64,000 bases of DNA, from the NCBI GenBank assembly GCA_965279095.1, contig CBDIHH010000006.1, positions 1-64,000 on the forward strand, in the 5' to 3' direction. How positions within the stretch are numbered: the first letter of the stretch is position 1; each line of letters opens with the position of its first letter. Below, one piece after another: positions 25,367 through 34,126 of the stretch. Under the pieces are notes generated by a model. That model made no database searches and was not told the origin of the DNA. It saw nothing but the letters and a program-made list of their open reading frames with translations. Made by a program: the position numbers and the translations under genes. Source of the stretch: CBDIHH01 sp965279095. Its GTDB lineage: Bacteria; Pseudomonadota; Alphaproteobacteria; Caulobacterales; Caulobacteraceae.

Positions 25367-26380
25367 CTACGCCTTGCCCCCGACCACCGCGAGCAGGGCA
25401 TCCACCGCCGCCTCGTCCTCGAACACCGCCCGCACCGGCCAGGCCGTGACCCGATCGCGCCAGGCCGGCGGCAGCCGGACCCAGTCCTTCGTGGTGGTGA
25501 CCAGGCCGGCGCCGTGGGCCTCGGCCTGGCGGGCCAGGGCGCGCAGGGCTTCCTCGCCGTAGGGGGCGTGGTCGGGGAAGCTGGCGAAGTCCACCAGGTC
25601 GCAGCCGGCGGCGCGCAGGCTGCGCTCGACCTTCCACGGCTTGCCGACGCCGGCGAAGCCGAGCTGGGGACCGGGGGGAGGGGGTGCTGCTGGCTGAAGA
25701 CGCGCGATCAGCACCGGCAGGGGGTGAAACAGGGCGGTCAGCTCGGGATCGGGGGCCGCCACGTCGGATGGCAGCATCAGCACCACGGCGTCGGCGCGGG
25801 CGAGGCCGGCGGCGAGGGGCTCGCGCATAGGGCCGGCGGGCATCACCGCCCCGTCGCCGAAGGGCCATTCGTTGTCGCGGGTCTCGCCGTCGACCACCAC
25901 CAGGGACAGGGCCTTGTTGAGGGCCGGGTTCTGATGGCCGTCGTCCATGACGACCACCTGGGCTCCGGCGGCGGCCATGGCGCGGGCCCCGGCCACCCGG
26001 TCGCGGGCGATCCAGGCGGGGGCGCGGGCGGCGATCATCAGGGGCTCGTCGCCGACGTCGGCGGCCGTGTGGCGGGCGGGGTCCACCCGCAGGGGGCCGG
26101 CCTCCTTGCCGCCATAGCCGCGCGACAGGGCCTGGGCGTCGAGGCCCCGCGCCCGCAGGCGCTCCAGGATCGCCAGGGCCACGGGGGTCTTGCCCGCGCC
26201 GCCGACGGTGAGGTTGCCGACGCAGATCACCGGGATCCCCGTGTCCACGGGGACGGTGCGGGCGATGCGCCGGGCGGTGACCGCCGCCCAGACCCAGGAC
26301 AGCGGCCGCAGCAGGGCCCGGGTCACCGGCGCGGGGGCGCCCGATCGCACATACCACCAGCGTGGGGTGGCCAGGGTCAT
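25367..26380 (-). CDS. lpxK: tetraacyldisaccharide 4'-kinase
   Basis: The ATG at 26380 gives 337 residues. The N terminus RWWYVRSGAPAPVTRALLRP is that of LpxK, followed by the Walker A GNLTVGGAGKTPVALAIL, LSRGYGGKEAGPL, GDEPLMIA and VVVMDDGHQNPAL. It phosphorylates the lipid A disaccharide precursor at the 4' position on the inner membrane. It is the last gene of the minus-strand lipid A operon, its ATG overlapping the waaA stop by 4 bases. Length is normal for the family. Confidence 0.95.
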   Translation of the reverse strand: MTLATPRWWYVRSGAPAPVTRALLRPLSWVWAAVTARRIARTVPVDTGIPVICVGNLTVGGAGKTPVALAILERLRARGLDAQALSRGYGGKEAGPLRVDPARHTAADVGDEPLMIAARAPAWIARDRVAGARAMAAAGAQVVVMDDGHQNPALNKALSLVVVDGETRDNEWPFGDGAVMPAGPMREPLAAGLARADAVVLMLPSDVAAPDPELTALFHPLPVLIARLQPAAPPPPGPQLGFAGVGKPWKVERSLRAAGCDLVDFASFPDHAPYGEEALRALARQAEAHGAGLVTTTKDWVRLPPAWRDRVTAWPVRAVFEDEAAVDALLAVVGGKA

Positions 26381-27687
26381 GGCGCCGCCTCGCGGGGCGG
26401 CAGCAGCGGCTTCAGCGCCGTCCACGCCGCCTCCAGCGCCTGGTCGCCCCGCTCGCACCAGGCCTTGGCGCGCAGGCCCATCTCGCGGGCCCGCTCGGGG
26501 TGGGCCAAAAGGTTGGCGATGCGCTCGGCCAAGTCGTCCTCGTCCTCGGCGGGCAGGGCCGCGTGGGCGGCCCACAGGCTGTCGTAGGTGCGCTGGAAGT
26601 TGAACACCTCCCGGCCCGAAATCACCGGCGCGCCGAGCCGGGCCGGCTCCAGGGGATTGTGGCCGCCGATGCCCGGGGAGAAGCCGCCGCCCATGACCAC
26701 CATCCGCGCGGCGCGGAAGAACAGGCCCAGCTCGCCCAGGGTGTCGGCGATATAGACGTCGGCGGCGTCGGTGGGGGCGTCGCCGACGGCGCGGCGGAAC
26801 ACCACCAGGCGGCGGCCGGACAGGGCCTCGGCGATGGCCGCGCCGCGGTCGGGGTGGCGGGGGGCGATGACCAGCAGCGGCTTGGCCGTGGCGGTGGCCG
26901 GGCGGACGGCCTTCACCGCGCGGACGAAGGCGGCGGTGATGAGCGCCTCCTCCCCGGGATGGGTGCTGGCGGCCACCACCACCGGCCGCGGGCCGACCGT
27001 GCCGGTAAAGGCCGCCAGGGCCGCCGCGTCGACGGGCAGGGGCGAGGCGGCGTGCTTGAGGTCCAGCTCGCCCGAGACGAGGCCCCCGCGGCCCTCCAGC
27101 CAGACCTGGGTGCGTTCGTCCTGGGCCAGCACCAGGTCGAACAGGGACAAAAGGGCGCGGGCGGAGGCCGGGGCCCGGTCCCAGCCGCGGGCGCTGGAGG
27201 CCGACACCCGGGCGCCCAGCAGGGCCAGGCGGGCGCCGGAGGCCCGGGCCTGAAGCAGCAGGTTCGGCCACAGCTCGCTCTCGATGAAGACGCCGAGGCC
27301 CGGCCGCCAGTGGCGCAGGAAGCGACGCACGGCGGCGGGGGTGTCGATGGGGGCGTACTGGTGGGTGACCCCCTCGGGCAGGCGCCGGGCCAGCAGGGCG
27401 GCGGAGGTGGCGGTGCCCGAGGTCACCAGGATGTGGATGTCGGGCCGCTCCTGGCGCAGGCGCTCCACCAGGGGCAGGTGCGACAGGCTCTCGCCCACCG
27501 AGGCGCCGTGCAGCCACACCAGGGGGCCGGGGGGGCGGGGGGCGGAGGCGCGGCCGAGGCGCTCGCCGATGCGCGCGGGGTCCTCCTTGCCGGCCTTGAT
27601 CCGCCGTTGCAGCAGCAGCGGCGCCAGGGGCGACAGGGCGGCCGTGACGGCGCCGTAGAGGCGCAGGGCCGGGGGGCGGCGGATCAT
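26377..27687 (-). CDS. waaA: 3-deoxy-D-manno-octulosonic acid transferase (Kdo transferase)
   Basis: The ATG at 27687 gives 436 residues of a GT30 glycosyltransferase. Visible blocks are LVWLHGASVGESLSHLPLVE, ILVTSGTATSAALLARRLP, HQYAPIDTPAAVRRFLRHW, FIESELWPNLL, VVVAASTHPGEE, LVIAPRHPDR and the C-terminal GGFSPGIGGHNPLEPA. The enzyme adds Kdo to lipid A precursors on the cytosolic face of the membrane. It overlaps lpxK and the DUF374 acyltransferase gene by 4 bases each, so the unit is tightly coupled. Confidence 0.95.
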   Translation of the reverse strand: MIRRPPALRLYGAVTAALSPLAPLLLQRRIKAGKEDPARIGERLGRASAPRPPGPLVWLHGASVGESLSHLPLVERLRQERPDIHILVTSGTATSAALLARRLPEGVTHQYAPIDTPAAVRRFLRHWRPGLGVFIESELWPNLLLQARASGARLALLGARVSASSARGWDRAPASARALLSLFDLVLAQDERTQVWLEGRGGLVSGELDLKHAASPLPVDAAALAAFTGTVGPRPVVVAASTHPGEEALITAAFVRAVKAVRPATATAKPLLVIAPRHPDRGAAIAEALSGRRLVVFRRAVGDAPTDAADVYIADTLGELGLFFRAARMVVMGGGFSPGIGGHNPLEPARLGAPVISGREVFNFQRTYDSLWAAHAALPAEDEDDLAERIANLLAHPERAREMGLRAKAWCERGDQALEAAWTALKPLLPPREAAP

Positions 27688-28391
27688 GCCCGGGGCGCGG
27701 GGGCAAGCGCCGCCTCGGCGCGCGCGGTGGCGGCGTCGAGCCTGCGCCCCCAGTCGGCGGCCAGGGCCTCCAGCGCCGCCGCATCGGCGTCCGGCGGGCA
27801 GTGGTAGGGGCCGTCCCAGACGATGACGCCGCGGCCGAAGGGGCGGGGCAGCTTCAGCCGGTCCCAGGTGCCGAGGCGCTTCTGCGGCGTCGCCGCCAGG
27901 CCCATCAGGACCACGCCGGCCCCGCTGCGCTTGGCGATCTGCACGACGCCGACGGCGAACGCGCGCGCGGGGCCGCGCGGGCCGTCGGGCGCGATGGCCA
28001 GGACATTGCCCTTGCCGAGGAAGTCGAGCGCCTCGCGGAAGGCGGCGACGCCGCCCTTGGACTTGGCGCGGTCCGACTTCTTTCCCGACGAGCCGCGGAT
28101 GGACTCCATGCCATGGCCACGCATGGCGGCGGCGACGAACTCGCCGTCGGCCGACAGGGAGATCATGATGCGGGTCTCGTGCCCCTTGACCGTGGTCTTG
28201 GCGGTGATGGAGAGGGGCACGCCCTCGTGCCAGAAACAGCCGATGGTGCCCTGGCCCGAGTTGATCTGGGCGACCATGTCGGCCTCGCCGATGCGCGTCC
28301 AGCGGATGGTCCGCACGATCAGGTCCAGGTAGAGCCACAGCAGGGCGCCGAACAGCGCCTGGACGGCGCGGGAACGCAGCAGGGCCTTCAC
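27684..28391 (-). CDS. DUF374 lysophospholipid acyltransferase-like protein
   Basis: 235 residues with an N-terminal hydrophobic helix (ALFGALLWLYLDLIVRTIRW). The acyltransferase-like core has TIGCFWHEGVPL (HX4D-like position), ISLSADGEFVAAAMRGHGME and LAIAPDGPRGPARAFAVGVV. This is the DUF374 family, found next to waaA or lpxK in many alphaproteobacteria. It may acylate a lipid A or phospholipid intermediate; a direct role is not proven here. It has 4-base overlaps with the genes on both sides. Confidence 0.88.
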   Translation of the reverse strand: MKALLRSRAVQALFGALLWLYLDLIVRTIRWTRIGEADMVAQINSGQGTIGCFWHEGVPLSITAKTTVKGHETRIMISLSADGEFVAAAMRGHGMESIRGSSGKKSDRAKSKGGVAAFREALDFLGKGNVLAIAPDGPRGPARAFAVGVVQIAKRSGAGVVLMGLAATPQKRLGTWDRLKLPRPFGRGVIVWDGPYHCPPDADAAALEALAADWGRRLDAATARAEAALAPAPRA

Positions 28392-30190
28392 GGCTCATCC
28401 CCCGGGATCGCGGCGGCGTCCGCCGGCTCCAGGTCCTGGGTGCGGGCCAGCCGCGCATAGAGGCCGCCCTCCGCCATCAGCGCCTCGTGCGGGCCGCTCT
28501 CCACGACCCGGCCGGTGTCGATGACATAGATGCGGTCGGCCTTGCGCACGGTGGACAGGCGGTGGGCGATCAGCAGGGTGGTGCGCCCGGCCATCAGCCG
28601 CTCCAGCGCCTCCTGCACCTTGGCCTCGCTCTCGCTGTCCAGGGCGCTGGTGGCCTCGTCGAGCAGCAGGATGGGGGCGTCCTTGAGGAAGGCGCGGGCT
28701 ATGGCGATGCGCTGGCGCTGCCCGCCGGACAGGCGCGAGCCCATCTCGCCTACCGGGGTGCGGTAGCCCTGGGGCATGGCCTCGATGAAGTCCGCCGCCG
28801 CCGCGGCCCGCGCCGCCGCCTCGACCTGCGCCTGCGTCGCCTGCGGGCGGGCATAGGCGATGTTGGCGAAGATAGTGTCATCGAACAGGAAGGGCTCCTG
28901 GGTGACCAGGGCGATCTGCTCACGCACCGAGGCGATGGCGACCCCGCGCAGGTCCTGGCCGTCGATGGTCACCGCGCCCCCGGTGACGTCGTAGAAACGC
29001 GGGATCAGGTTGAGGATGGTGCTCTTGCCGCCCCCCGAGGGGCCCACCAGGGCGACGGTCTCCCCGCGCCCCACGTGCAGGCTGACCTCACGCAGGGCCG
29101 GGGCGCCGTCGGCATAGGCGAAGGAGACGCCGTCGAAGGCGATGGCGCCGTCGCCCACGGGCAGGGCCGGGGCGCCGGGGGCGTCGCGGATGTCGGGGGC
29201 GATGTCGAGCACCGCGAACAGGCGCTGGGCGGCGGCGCGGCCCTCGCTCATCACCGACTGCAGGTTGGCCAGCTGCCGCAGGGATTGCGACAGGGCGCCC
29301 AGGGCCACCAGGAAGGCGAGCAGCTGGTTGATGCCGATGCCCCCGTGGATGGCGCGCCAGCCGGCGAAGGCGATGACCCCGGCGGTGACCAGGGTCATCA
29401 CCGCCTCGGTGATCGGGGCGGCGGCGGCGCGGGCGTTGGCGCCCTTGATCAGGTGGGTCTGGCGGCGCTCGACCACGGCGGCGACGCGGCCCTCCTCGAA
29501 GGCCTCGCGGTTCTCGATCTTGACGATCTTGACCCCATCCAGGCTCTCCATCACCGCGGTGGACAGGGCCGAGGTCTCGGCCATGGCCCCGCGCGCGGCC
29601 TTGCGGGTGCGCTTGGAGAACCGCCGCATAACCAGGGCCGCGATGGGGGCGCCGACGAGCACGATGGCGGTCAGGGTCAGGTCCTGCATGGCCATGACCA
29701 CGGCGGTGGCCACGACGGTGAGGCCGTGCTGGGTGTAGTTGACGACGCCGTTGGTGGCGGCCTCGCGCACCAGGCCCGCGTCGAACAGGATCGCCGACAG
29801 GTGCTCGCCCGAATGGGTCGAGCGCAGGCGGGCCAGATCGGCGCGGATCAGCCGGCCGAACAGGTCCACCTGGATCTGGCCGACCAGGCGGTTGCCCACC
29901 TTGTTGACCAGGGTGGCCTGGAGGATCTGGGCGGTGGCCCGCACCAGGGCGACGGCGGCGATGGCCAGGGGAATGGTCACCAGGGCCCGCGGGTCCTTGT
30001 CGATGAACAGCTGCTTGACGGCCGGGTTGAGCAGCCAGGCCAGGGCGGCGGTCAGGCCGCCCACGGCCGCGGCGCAGGCCATGGACGCGGCCAGGGCGGG
30101 CCAGCGCGGCGCCAGATAGGCTCTGAAGAGTCGAAGGACGATCCCGGCGCCGGCGTGGCTGTCGGACGCCCCTCCCGTGGCAGGAGTCAT
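28388..30190 (-). CDS. ABC exporter, MsbA-like, fused permease and ATPase
   Basis: 600 residues. The six-helix permease fills residues about 20-320 (LAASMACAAAVGGLTAALAW, TLTAIVLVGAPIAALVM). The ATPase has Walker A GPSGGGKST with Lys389, signature LSGGQRQRIAIARAF, Walker B ILLLDEATSALDSE and the H-loop IAHRLSTV. The operon position upstream of DUF374, waaA and lpxK indicates that it flips lipid A/core or a related lipid across the inner membrane. MsbA identity is by context. The 3' end overlaps the DUF374 start by 4 bases. Confidence 0.9.
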   Translation of the reverse strand: MTPATGGASDSHAGAGIVLRLFRAYLAPRWPALAASMACAAAVGGLTAALAWLLNPAVKQLFIDKDPRALVTIPLAIAAVALVRATAQILQATLVNKVGNRLVGQIQVDLFGRLIRADLARLRSTHSGEHLSAILFDAGLVREAATNGVVNYTQHGLTVVATAVVMAMQDLTLTAIVLVGAPIAALVMRRFSKRTRKAARGAMAETSALSTAVMESLDGVKIVKIENREAFEEGRVAAVVERRQTHLIKGANARAAAAPITEAVMTLVTAGVIAFAGWRAIHGGIGINQLLAFLVALGALSQSLRQLANLQSVMSEGRAAAQRLFAVLDIAPDIRDAPGAPALPVGDGAIAFDGVSFAYADGAPALREVSLHVGRGETVALVGPSGGGKSTILNLIPRFYDVTGGAVTIDGQDLRGVAIASVREQIALVTQEPFLFDDTIFANIAYARPQATQAQVEAAARAAAAADFIEAMPQGYRTPVGEMGSRLSGGQRQRIAIARAFLKDAPILLLDEATSALDSESEAKVQEALERLMAGRTTLLIAHRLSTVRKADRIYVIDTGRVVESGPHEALMAEGGLYARLARTQDLEPADAAAIPGDEP

Positions 30191-30217
30191 GGGGCTGGGT
30201 CGGTTGTTGCGACGGTC

Positions 30218-30985
30218 ATGTCAAGTCCGCCGCGGTCGCAGGGCGCTTCTAATCCCGGCGCAGCGAGGCTAAACCATGACGCCTTCCCCGTCCTCCCCCC
30301 CGTAGCGCGGCGCCCCAGCTTGGCTGACTTCGACCTTTCCACGCGGCCCGGCCGCCTGCGCGCCTACCTCGACTACCTGTGGAAGGACCACGCCTATCTG
30401 CGCGTGAAGTTCTCCAACGCCCATTGGGTCAGCCCCGAGCTGGTGCGGACCAACCAGCCCTGGCCCTTCCAGCTCAAACAGTGGCGCGACCGCGGCATCA
30501 AGACGGTGATCAACCTGCGCGGCGGCTTCGACGCCAGCTTCCATGCGCTGGAGAAGCACGCCTGCGAGCGCCTGGGCCTGACCCTGGTGGACTTCACCAT
30601 CACCTCGCGGGAGGTCCCGTCGCGGGCGCGGGTGCATGGGGCGCGGGAGCTGTTCGAGCGGATCGAATACCCGGCCCTGATGCACTGCAAGTCCGGCGCG
30701 GACCGGGCCGGGATCATGAGCGCCCTCTATGCCCACTACCGCCTGGGCCTGCCGATCCGCGAGGCCATGAAGCAGCTCGACTTCAAATACCTGCACATCA
30801 AGCAGGGCAAGACGGGGGTGCTGGACTATGTCTTCGAGCGGTATCTCGCCGAGGGCGAGCCGCAGGGCCTGACCTTCACCGAATGGGTCGACAGCGACGC
30901 CTATGACGCGGACGCCATCAAGGCCGACTTCCGCGCCGGCATGATCGGCTCGGCCCTGACCGAGAAGCTGCTGCGGCGGGAGTAG
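30218..30985 (+). CDS. protein tyrosine phosphatase-like protein
   Basis: A tyrosine/dual-specificity phosphatase fold with the P-loop LMHCKSGADRAG (HC-x5-R) and an upstream acid region ITSREVPSR. The beginning of the fold is LWKDHAYLRVKFSNAHWVS. The first in-frame ATG is 30218, giving 255 residues; the first 34 are unlike protein and the homologous part begins at a TTG at 30320 (ADFDLSTRPGRLRAYL), so 30320 may be the true start (221 residues). It is the only plus-strand gene inside the lipid A block and converges with the DUF4170 gene, only 1 base from its stop. Confidence 0.85.
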   Translation: MSSPPRSQGASNPGAARLNHDAFPVLPPVARRPSLADFDLSTRPGRLRAYLDYLWKDHAYLRVKFSNAHWVSPELVRTNQPWPFQLKQWRDRGIKTVINLRGGFDASFHALEKHACERLGLTLVDFTITSREVPSRARVHGARELFERIEYPALMHCKSGADRAGIMSALYAHYRLGLPIREAMKQLDFKYLHIKQGKTGVLDYVFERYLAEGEPQGLTFTEWVDSDAYDADAIKADFRAGMIGSALTEKLLRRE

Positions 30986-30986
30986 C

Positions 30987-31238
30987 TCAGCCGATCTGGC
31001 CGTCGCCGTCGGGGTCGAGGAGTTTGCCGGCGTCGAGGATGAAGAAGCGGGCGTGGGCGTTGTCGACGGTGGCCTGGGCGCGGGCGCGCCAGGCGGTGAG
31101 GGCCTCGTCGTAGTTGGCGAAGGCGCCGCAGAACTCAACCTTTGAGGGATCGCGGAAGCGAACACCACCGACGGTGGTGAGCTCGCCGCCCAGGACGATG
31201 TGCAGGTGATAGCCGGCGGGTTCGGACATGGGGCTCAC
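30987..31238 (-). CDS. DUF4170 family protein
   Basis: 83 residues matching the alphaproteobacterial DUF4170 family: YHLHIVLGGELTTVGGVRFR, then FCGAFANYDEALTAWRARAQ and ARFFILDAGKLLDPD. It is small and soluble, of unknown function, and conserved next to the lipid A exporter in this group. The start could also be the second Met (31229). It overlaps cysQ by 4 bases. Confidence 0.85.
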   Translation of the reverse strand: MSPMSEPAGYHLHIVLGGELTTVGGVRFRDPSKVEFCGAFANYDEALTAWRARAQATVDNAHARFFILDAGKLLDPDGDGQIG

Positions 31239-32023
31239 GGGTTGAGGTGGCTGAGGCGGTCGAGGATCAGGGGGTGGACGGCGGGCGCCGCGCAGACCAG
31301 GCTCTGTTGCAACGGAACCGCCTGATTATAGGTAAACGCCCGCCCCAGATGATCGGTGGCCAGGCCCCCGGCCTCGGTCACGATGAGGTCGGCGGCGGCC
31401 ACGTCCCAGTCGCTCTTGGGGGTCAGGGCGATGGCGGCGTCGAAGGCGCCCCCGGCCACCAGGGCCATGCGGTAGGCGATGGAGTTGCGGCTCTTGACCG
31501 TCATCGCCGGCCACGGGGTCGGCCAGTGCTCGGCGGCGAACATGCGCGCGTCCCCGACCATGGCGCAGTCCTCCAGGGTGTCGGTGTCGCTGGCGCGGAC
31601 GATCTTGCCGTTCAGCCGCGCCCCGCCGCCGATGGCCGCCTCGAACATCTCGTCCAGCTCGGGGGCATAGACCACGGCGCTCACCGGCCGCCCGGCGCGC
31701 ACCACCGCGATGCAGATGGTGAACCAGGGCCGGCCCTGGACATAGGCGCGGGTGCCGTCGATGGGATCGACGATGAACAGGGTCTCCGCCTGAAGCCGCA
31801 CCAGGTCGTCGGGGCTCTCCTCCGACAGCCAGCCGTAAGCCGGCCGCGCCGCCCGCAGGCCGTCGCGCAGCAGGGCGTCCACCGCCAGGTCGGCGTCGGT
31901 GACGGGCGAGCCGCCCGGCTTGGCGGTGGTGGTCAGGCCGTCGGCGCGCATGGCCAGGGCCACCGCCCCCGCCTCGCGGGCGGCGGCGCGGATCAGGTCG
32001 AGGTCGCCGGCCTCGCCGCTCAT
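31235..32023 (-). CDS. cysQ: 3'(2'),5'-bisphosphate nucleotidase-like, inositol monophosphatase family
   Basis: 262 residues with the metal motifs GWLSEESPDD, FIVDPIDGTRAYVQGRPWF and SDWDVAAADLIVTEAGG. The second motif and the C-terminal segment fit the CysQ branch, which recycles adenosine 3',5'-bisphosphate from sulfate assimilation. HisN at 2214 is a paralogue. It has 4-base overlaps with pmbA upstream and DUF4170 downstream, so it is part of the lipid A transcription unit. The exact substrate is inferred. Confidence 0.85.
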   Translation of the reverse strand: MSGEAGDLDLIRAAAREAGAVALAMRADGLTTTAKPGGSPVTDADLAVDALLRDGLRAARPAYGWLSEESPDDLVRLQAETLFIVDPIDGTRAYVQGRPWFTICIAVVRAGRPVSAVVYAPELDEMFEAAIGGGARLNGKIVRASDTDTLEDCAMVGDARMFAAEHWPTPWPAMTVKSRNSIAYRMALVAGGAFDAAIALTPKSDWDVAAADLIVTEAGGLATDHLGRAFTYNQAVPLQQSLVCAAPAVHPLILDRLSHLNP

Positions 32024-33351
32024 CGCCCGGCGATGGCCAGGCCGTCCACCAGCAGGGACGGCGAATTGGTCGAGCCGCGGATCTCCAGGTCCGACCCCGC
32101 CACCAGCCGCCCGTAGATGTCGATGAGGTTGCCGGCCACGGTGATCTCGGTCACCGGATAGGCCAGCTCGCCCCCCTCGAACCAGTGGCCCGAGACGCCG
32201 ATCGACCAGTCGCCGGTGTTGGCGTTGAGCGACGGGCCGAACATGGAGGAGACCAGCAGCCCCTCGCCGGCGTCCTTCATCAGCCCGGCCAGGTCACGGT
32301 CGCCGGGGCGCAGGGTGAGGTTGGAGGTGCTCACCCCCGGCGGCCCCGCCAGCCCGCGCGAGGCGTGGCCGGTGGTCTGCATCCCCAGCTGCCGGGCGGT
32401 GGCGGTGTTGAGCAGCCAGGTGGTCAGCACGCCGGCGTCGATGATGTCCATCGGGCTGTTCAGAACCCCCTCGTCGTCGAAGGGCGACGAGCCGAGGCCG
32501 CGCAGGCGGTGCGGGTCGTCGGTGAGGGTGATGGCCGAGGGGAACAGGGCCTGGCCCAGCCGGTCCTTGAGGAAGGAGTTGCCGCGGGTGATGGCCGAGC
32601 CGGAGATGGCGCCGATCAGGGGCGAGATCAGCGAGCCGGCCAGGCGGTTCTCGAAGATCACCGGGGCGGTGCGGCTGTCGATCTTGCGGGCGCCCAGCCG
32701 CTGCACCGCCCGGCGCCCGGCCTCGGCGCCGATGGCGGCGGGCCCTGGCAGGTCGCCCTGCCAGCGCACCGAGCGGCCGTCGCCGCCCCGCTCCATGCCC
32801 AGCCCCTCGCCGGCGATGGCCGAGGCGTAGAGGGAGAAGCTGGAGGCCTGGTGCAGGCCGGAAAAACCGTCGCTGGTCACCAGCCGCCAGGTGGACGACG
32901 ACCACGAGCCGGAGCCGCCGTCGGAATTGGTGACGCCCGGCACGGCCCGGGCGGCGTCCTCGGCCTCGCGCCCCATCGCCTCCAGGGCCTCGGCGGCGGG
33001 CTCGGCGGGGTCGTAGATCTGCAGGTCGGGCAGGGGGCCCGTGGCCAGGCGCTCGCGCGGGGCGAGGCTGGCGTAGGGGTCGTCGGGGGCCAGGCGGGCC
33101 ATGGCCACCACCCGCTCGATCAGCTTGGCGCGGGCGGCGGGGGAGATGTCGGAGCCCGACACGGTGGCCTGGCGGCGGCCGATGAAGACGCGGAGGCCGA
33201 GATCCCGGGCCTCCTCGCGCTCGACCTCTTCCAAAGCGCCCAGGCGCACGGTGACGGACAGGGACCGGCGGTCGGCGGCGACGGCCTCGGCGGCGTCGGC
33301 GCCGGCGGCCAGGGCCGCGGCGACGACCTCTTGAAGCAGGGATTCATCCAT
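32020..33351 (-). CDS. pmbA: TldD/PmbA-family metalloprotease-like protein
   Basis: The ATG at 33351 (MDESLLQEVVAAALAAGADA) gives 443 residues. The family pattern is seen in AEAVAADRRSLSVTVRLGAL, GLRVFIGRRQATVSGSDIS, GGSGSWSSSTWRLVTSDGFS, the IGAISGSAITRGNSFLKDRL region, FDDEGVLNSPMDIIDAGVL and SNLTLRPGD. PmbA lacks the metal-site HExxxH found in its partner TldD, as expected. TldD is not in the window. The pair processes peptides such as microcins and assists maturation of modified peptides. It is first in the operon. Confidence 0.9.
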   Translation of the reverse strand: MDESLLQEVVAAALAAGADAAEAVAADRRSLSVTVRLGALEEVEREEARDLGLRVFIGRRQATVSGSDISPAARAKLIERVVAMARLAPDDPYASLAPRERLATGPLPDLQIYDPAEPAAEALEAMGREAEDAARAVPGVTNSDGGSGSWSSSTWRLVTSDGFSGLHQASSFSLYASAIAGEGLGMERGGDGRSVRWQGDLPGPAAIGAEAGRRAVQRLGARKIDSRTAPVIFENRLAGSLISPLIGAISGSAITRGNSFLKDRLGQALFPSAITLTDDPHRLRGLGSSPFDDEGVLNSPMDIIDAGVLTTWLLNTATARQLGMQTTGHASRGLAGPPGVSTSNLTLRPGDRDLAGLMKDAGEGLLVSSMFGPSLNANTGDWSIGVSGHWFEGGELAYPVTEITVAGNLIDIYGRLVAGSDLEIRGSTNSPSLLVDGLAIAGR

Positions 33352-33411
33352 GGGCGGCATATGGGGCAGGGGCGGGCGCCCCTGCAAGCCGCGCGGGGCA
33401 ATCAGGCGCCC

Positions 33412-33813
33412 TCAGCCTATGGAATAGACCAGCAGGGCCACGCCCAGGAACACATAGGCCAGCCATGTGGCCACCATGCCCACGGTGCGGCCGAGCGACA
33501 CCCCCACCGAGGCCGACAGCCCCACCGCATGGGCCAGACGCCCGATCAGCAGCAGGGCGCCGGCCGCATGGATCGCCGCCGGGGGCGCGCCCGCCACGGC
33601 CAGGGCCACCAGGCCGGCGATGGCGGCGGGGATGTATTCGCTGGCGTTGCCGAAGGCGCGCAGGGCCTGCAGCAGCTCGGGCGCGCCGCCGTCGCCCGCC
33701 GCCACCTTGTGCCGCCGCCGCTGGCGCACCACCAGCACCGACAGCACCAGCATCAGGATCAGGTTGAGCCCGGCCCACAGGGCCGCGGCGTGTCCGGCGG
33801 GATAGGTGTCCAT
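33412..33813 (-). CDS. MAPEG-family membrane protein
   Basis: The ATG at 33813 gives 133 residues with four hydrophobic helices: ALWAGLNLILMLVLSVLVV, YIPAAIAGLVALAVAG, HAAGALLLIGRLAHAVGL and MVATWLAYVFLGVALLVYSI. RAFGNASEYIPAAI and GRLAHAVG are the MAPEG marks (microsomal glutathione transferase-like). It may conjugate glutathione to lipophilic compounds; bacterial members are mostly uncharacterised. It is upstream of pmbA on the same strand with a 60-base gap. Confidence 0.85.
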   Translation of the reverse strand: MDTYPAGHAAALWAGLNLILMLVLSVLVVRQRRRHKVAAGDGGAPELLQALRAFGNASEYIPAAIAGLVALAVAGAPPAAIHAAGALLLIGRLAHAVGLSASVGVSLGRTVGMVATWLAYVFLGVALLVYSIG

Positions 33814-33886
33814 GGGGGGGCTTATACGCGCCGCGCCCGGCGACGGCCACGCTTGATCGCGCGCGCCAGGGGGGCAGTATGGTCGC

Positions 33887-34117
33887 ATGCAGACCCGAGC
33901 CCCCCTCACCGCCGTCCCCCGCCAGGCCATCGGCGCCCAGGCCATCGGGGCGCGCGCCCTGGGCGCCGCGGCCTTCGGGGCCCTGGCCCTGGGCGCCCTG
34001 GCCATCGGCGCCCTCGCCATCGGCCGCCTCGCCGTCGGCCACGCCCGCTTCAAGACCCTGAAGGTCGGCCGGCTGGAGGTGGATGAGTTGGTGGTGCGCC
34101 GGGTGGAGCGGGGGTAG
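33887..34117 (+). CDS. small hydrophobic repeat protein
   Basis: 76 residues (MQTRAPLTAVPRQAIGAQ...). Residues 15-50 are a short-period repeat of the A-[IL]-G-A type (AIGAQAIGARALGAAAFGAL, then ALGALAIGALAIGRLAVG), followed by a polar C terminus KTLKVGRLEVDELVVRRVE. The five-residue period resembles left-handed beta-helix proteins rather than a simple transmembrane helix. No family name can be given. It is followed directly by the tandem repeat array. Confidence 0.6.
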   Translation: MQTRAPLTAVPRQAIGAQAIGARALGAAAFGALALGALAIGALAIGRLAVGHARFKTLKVGRLEVDELVVRRVERG

Positions 34118-34126
34118 GGGCCCTTC

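Noticed and set aside
28487..30217. Long plus-strand frame opposite the ABC exporter
   Set aside because: Composition (Gly/Ala/Asp/His-rich, no domain) is that of an antisense shadow. Only its 3' part beyond 30218 is a real gene.
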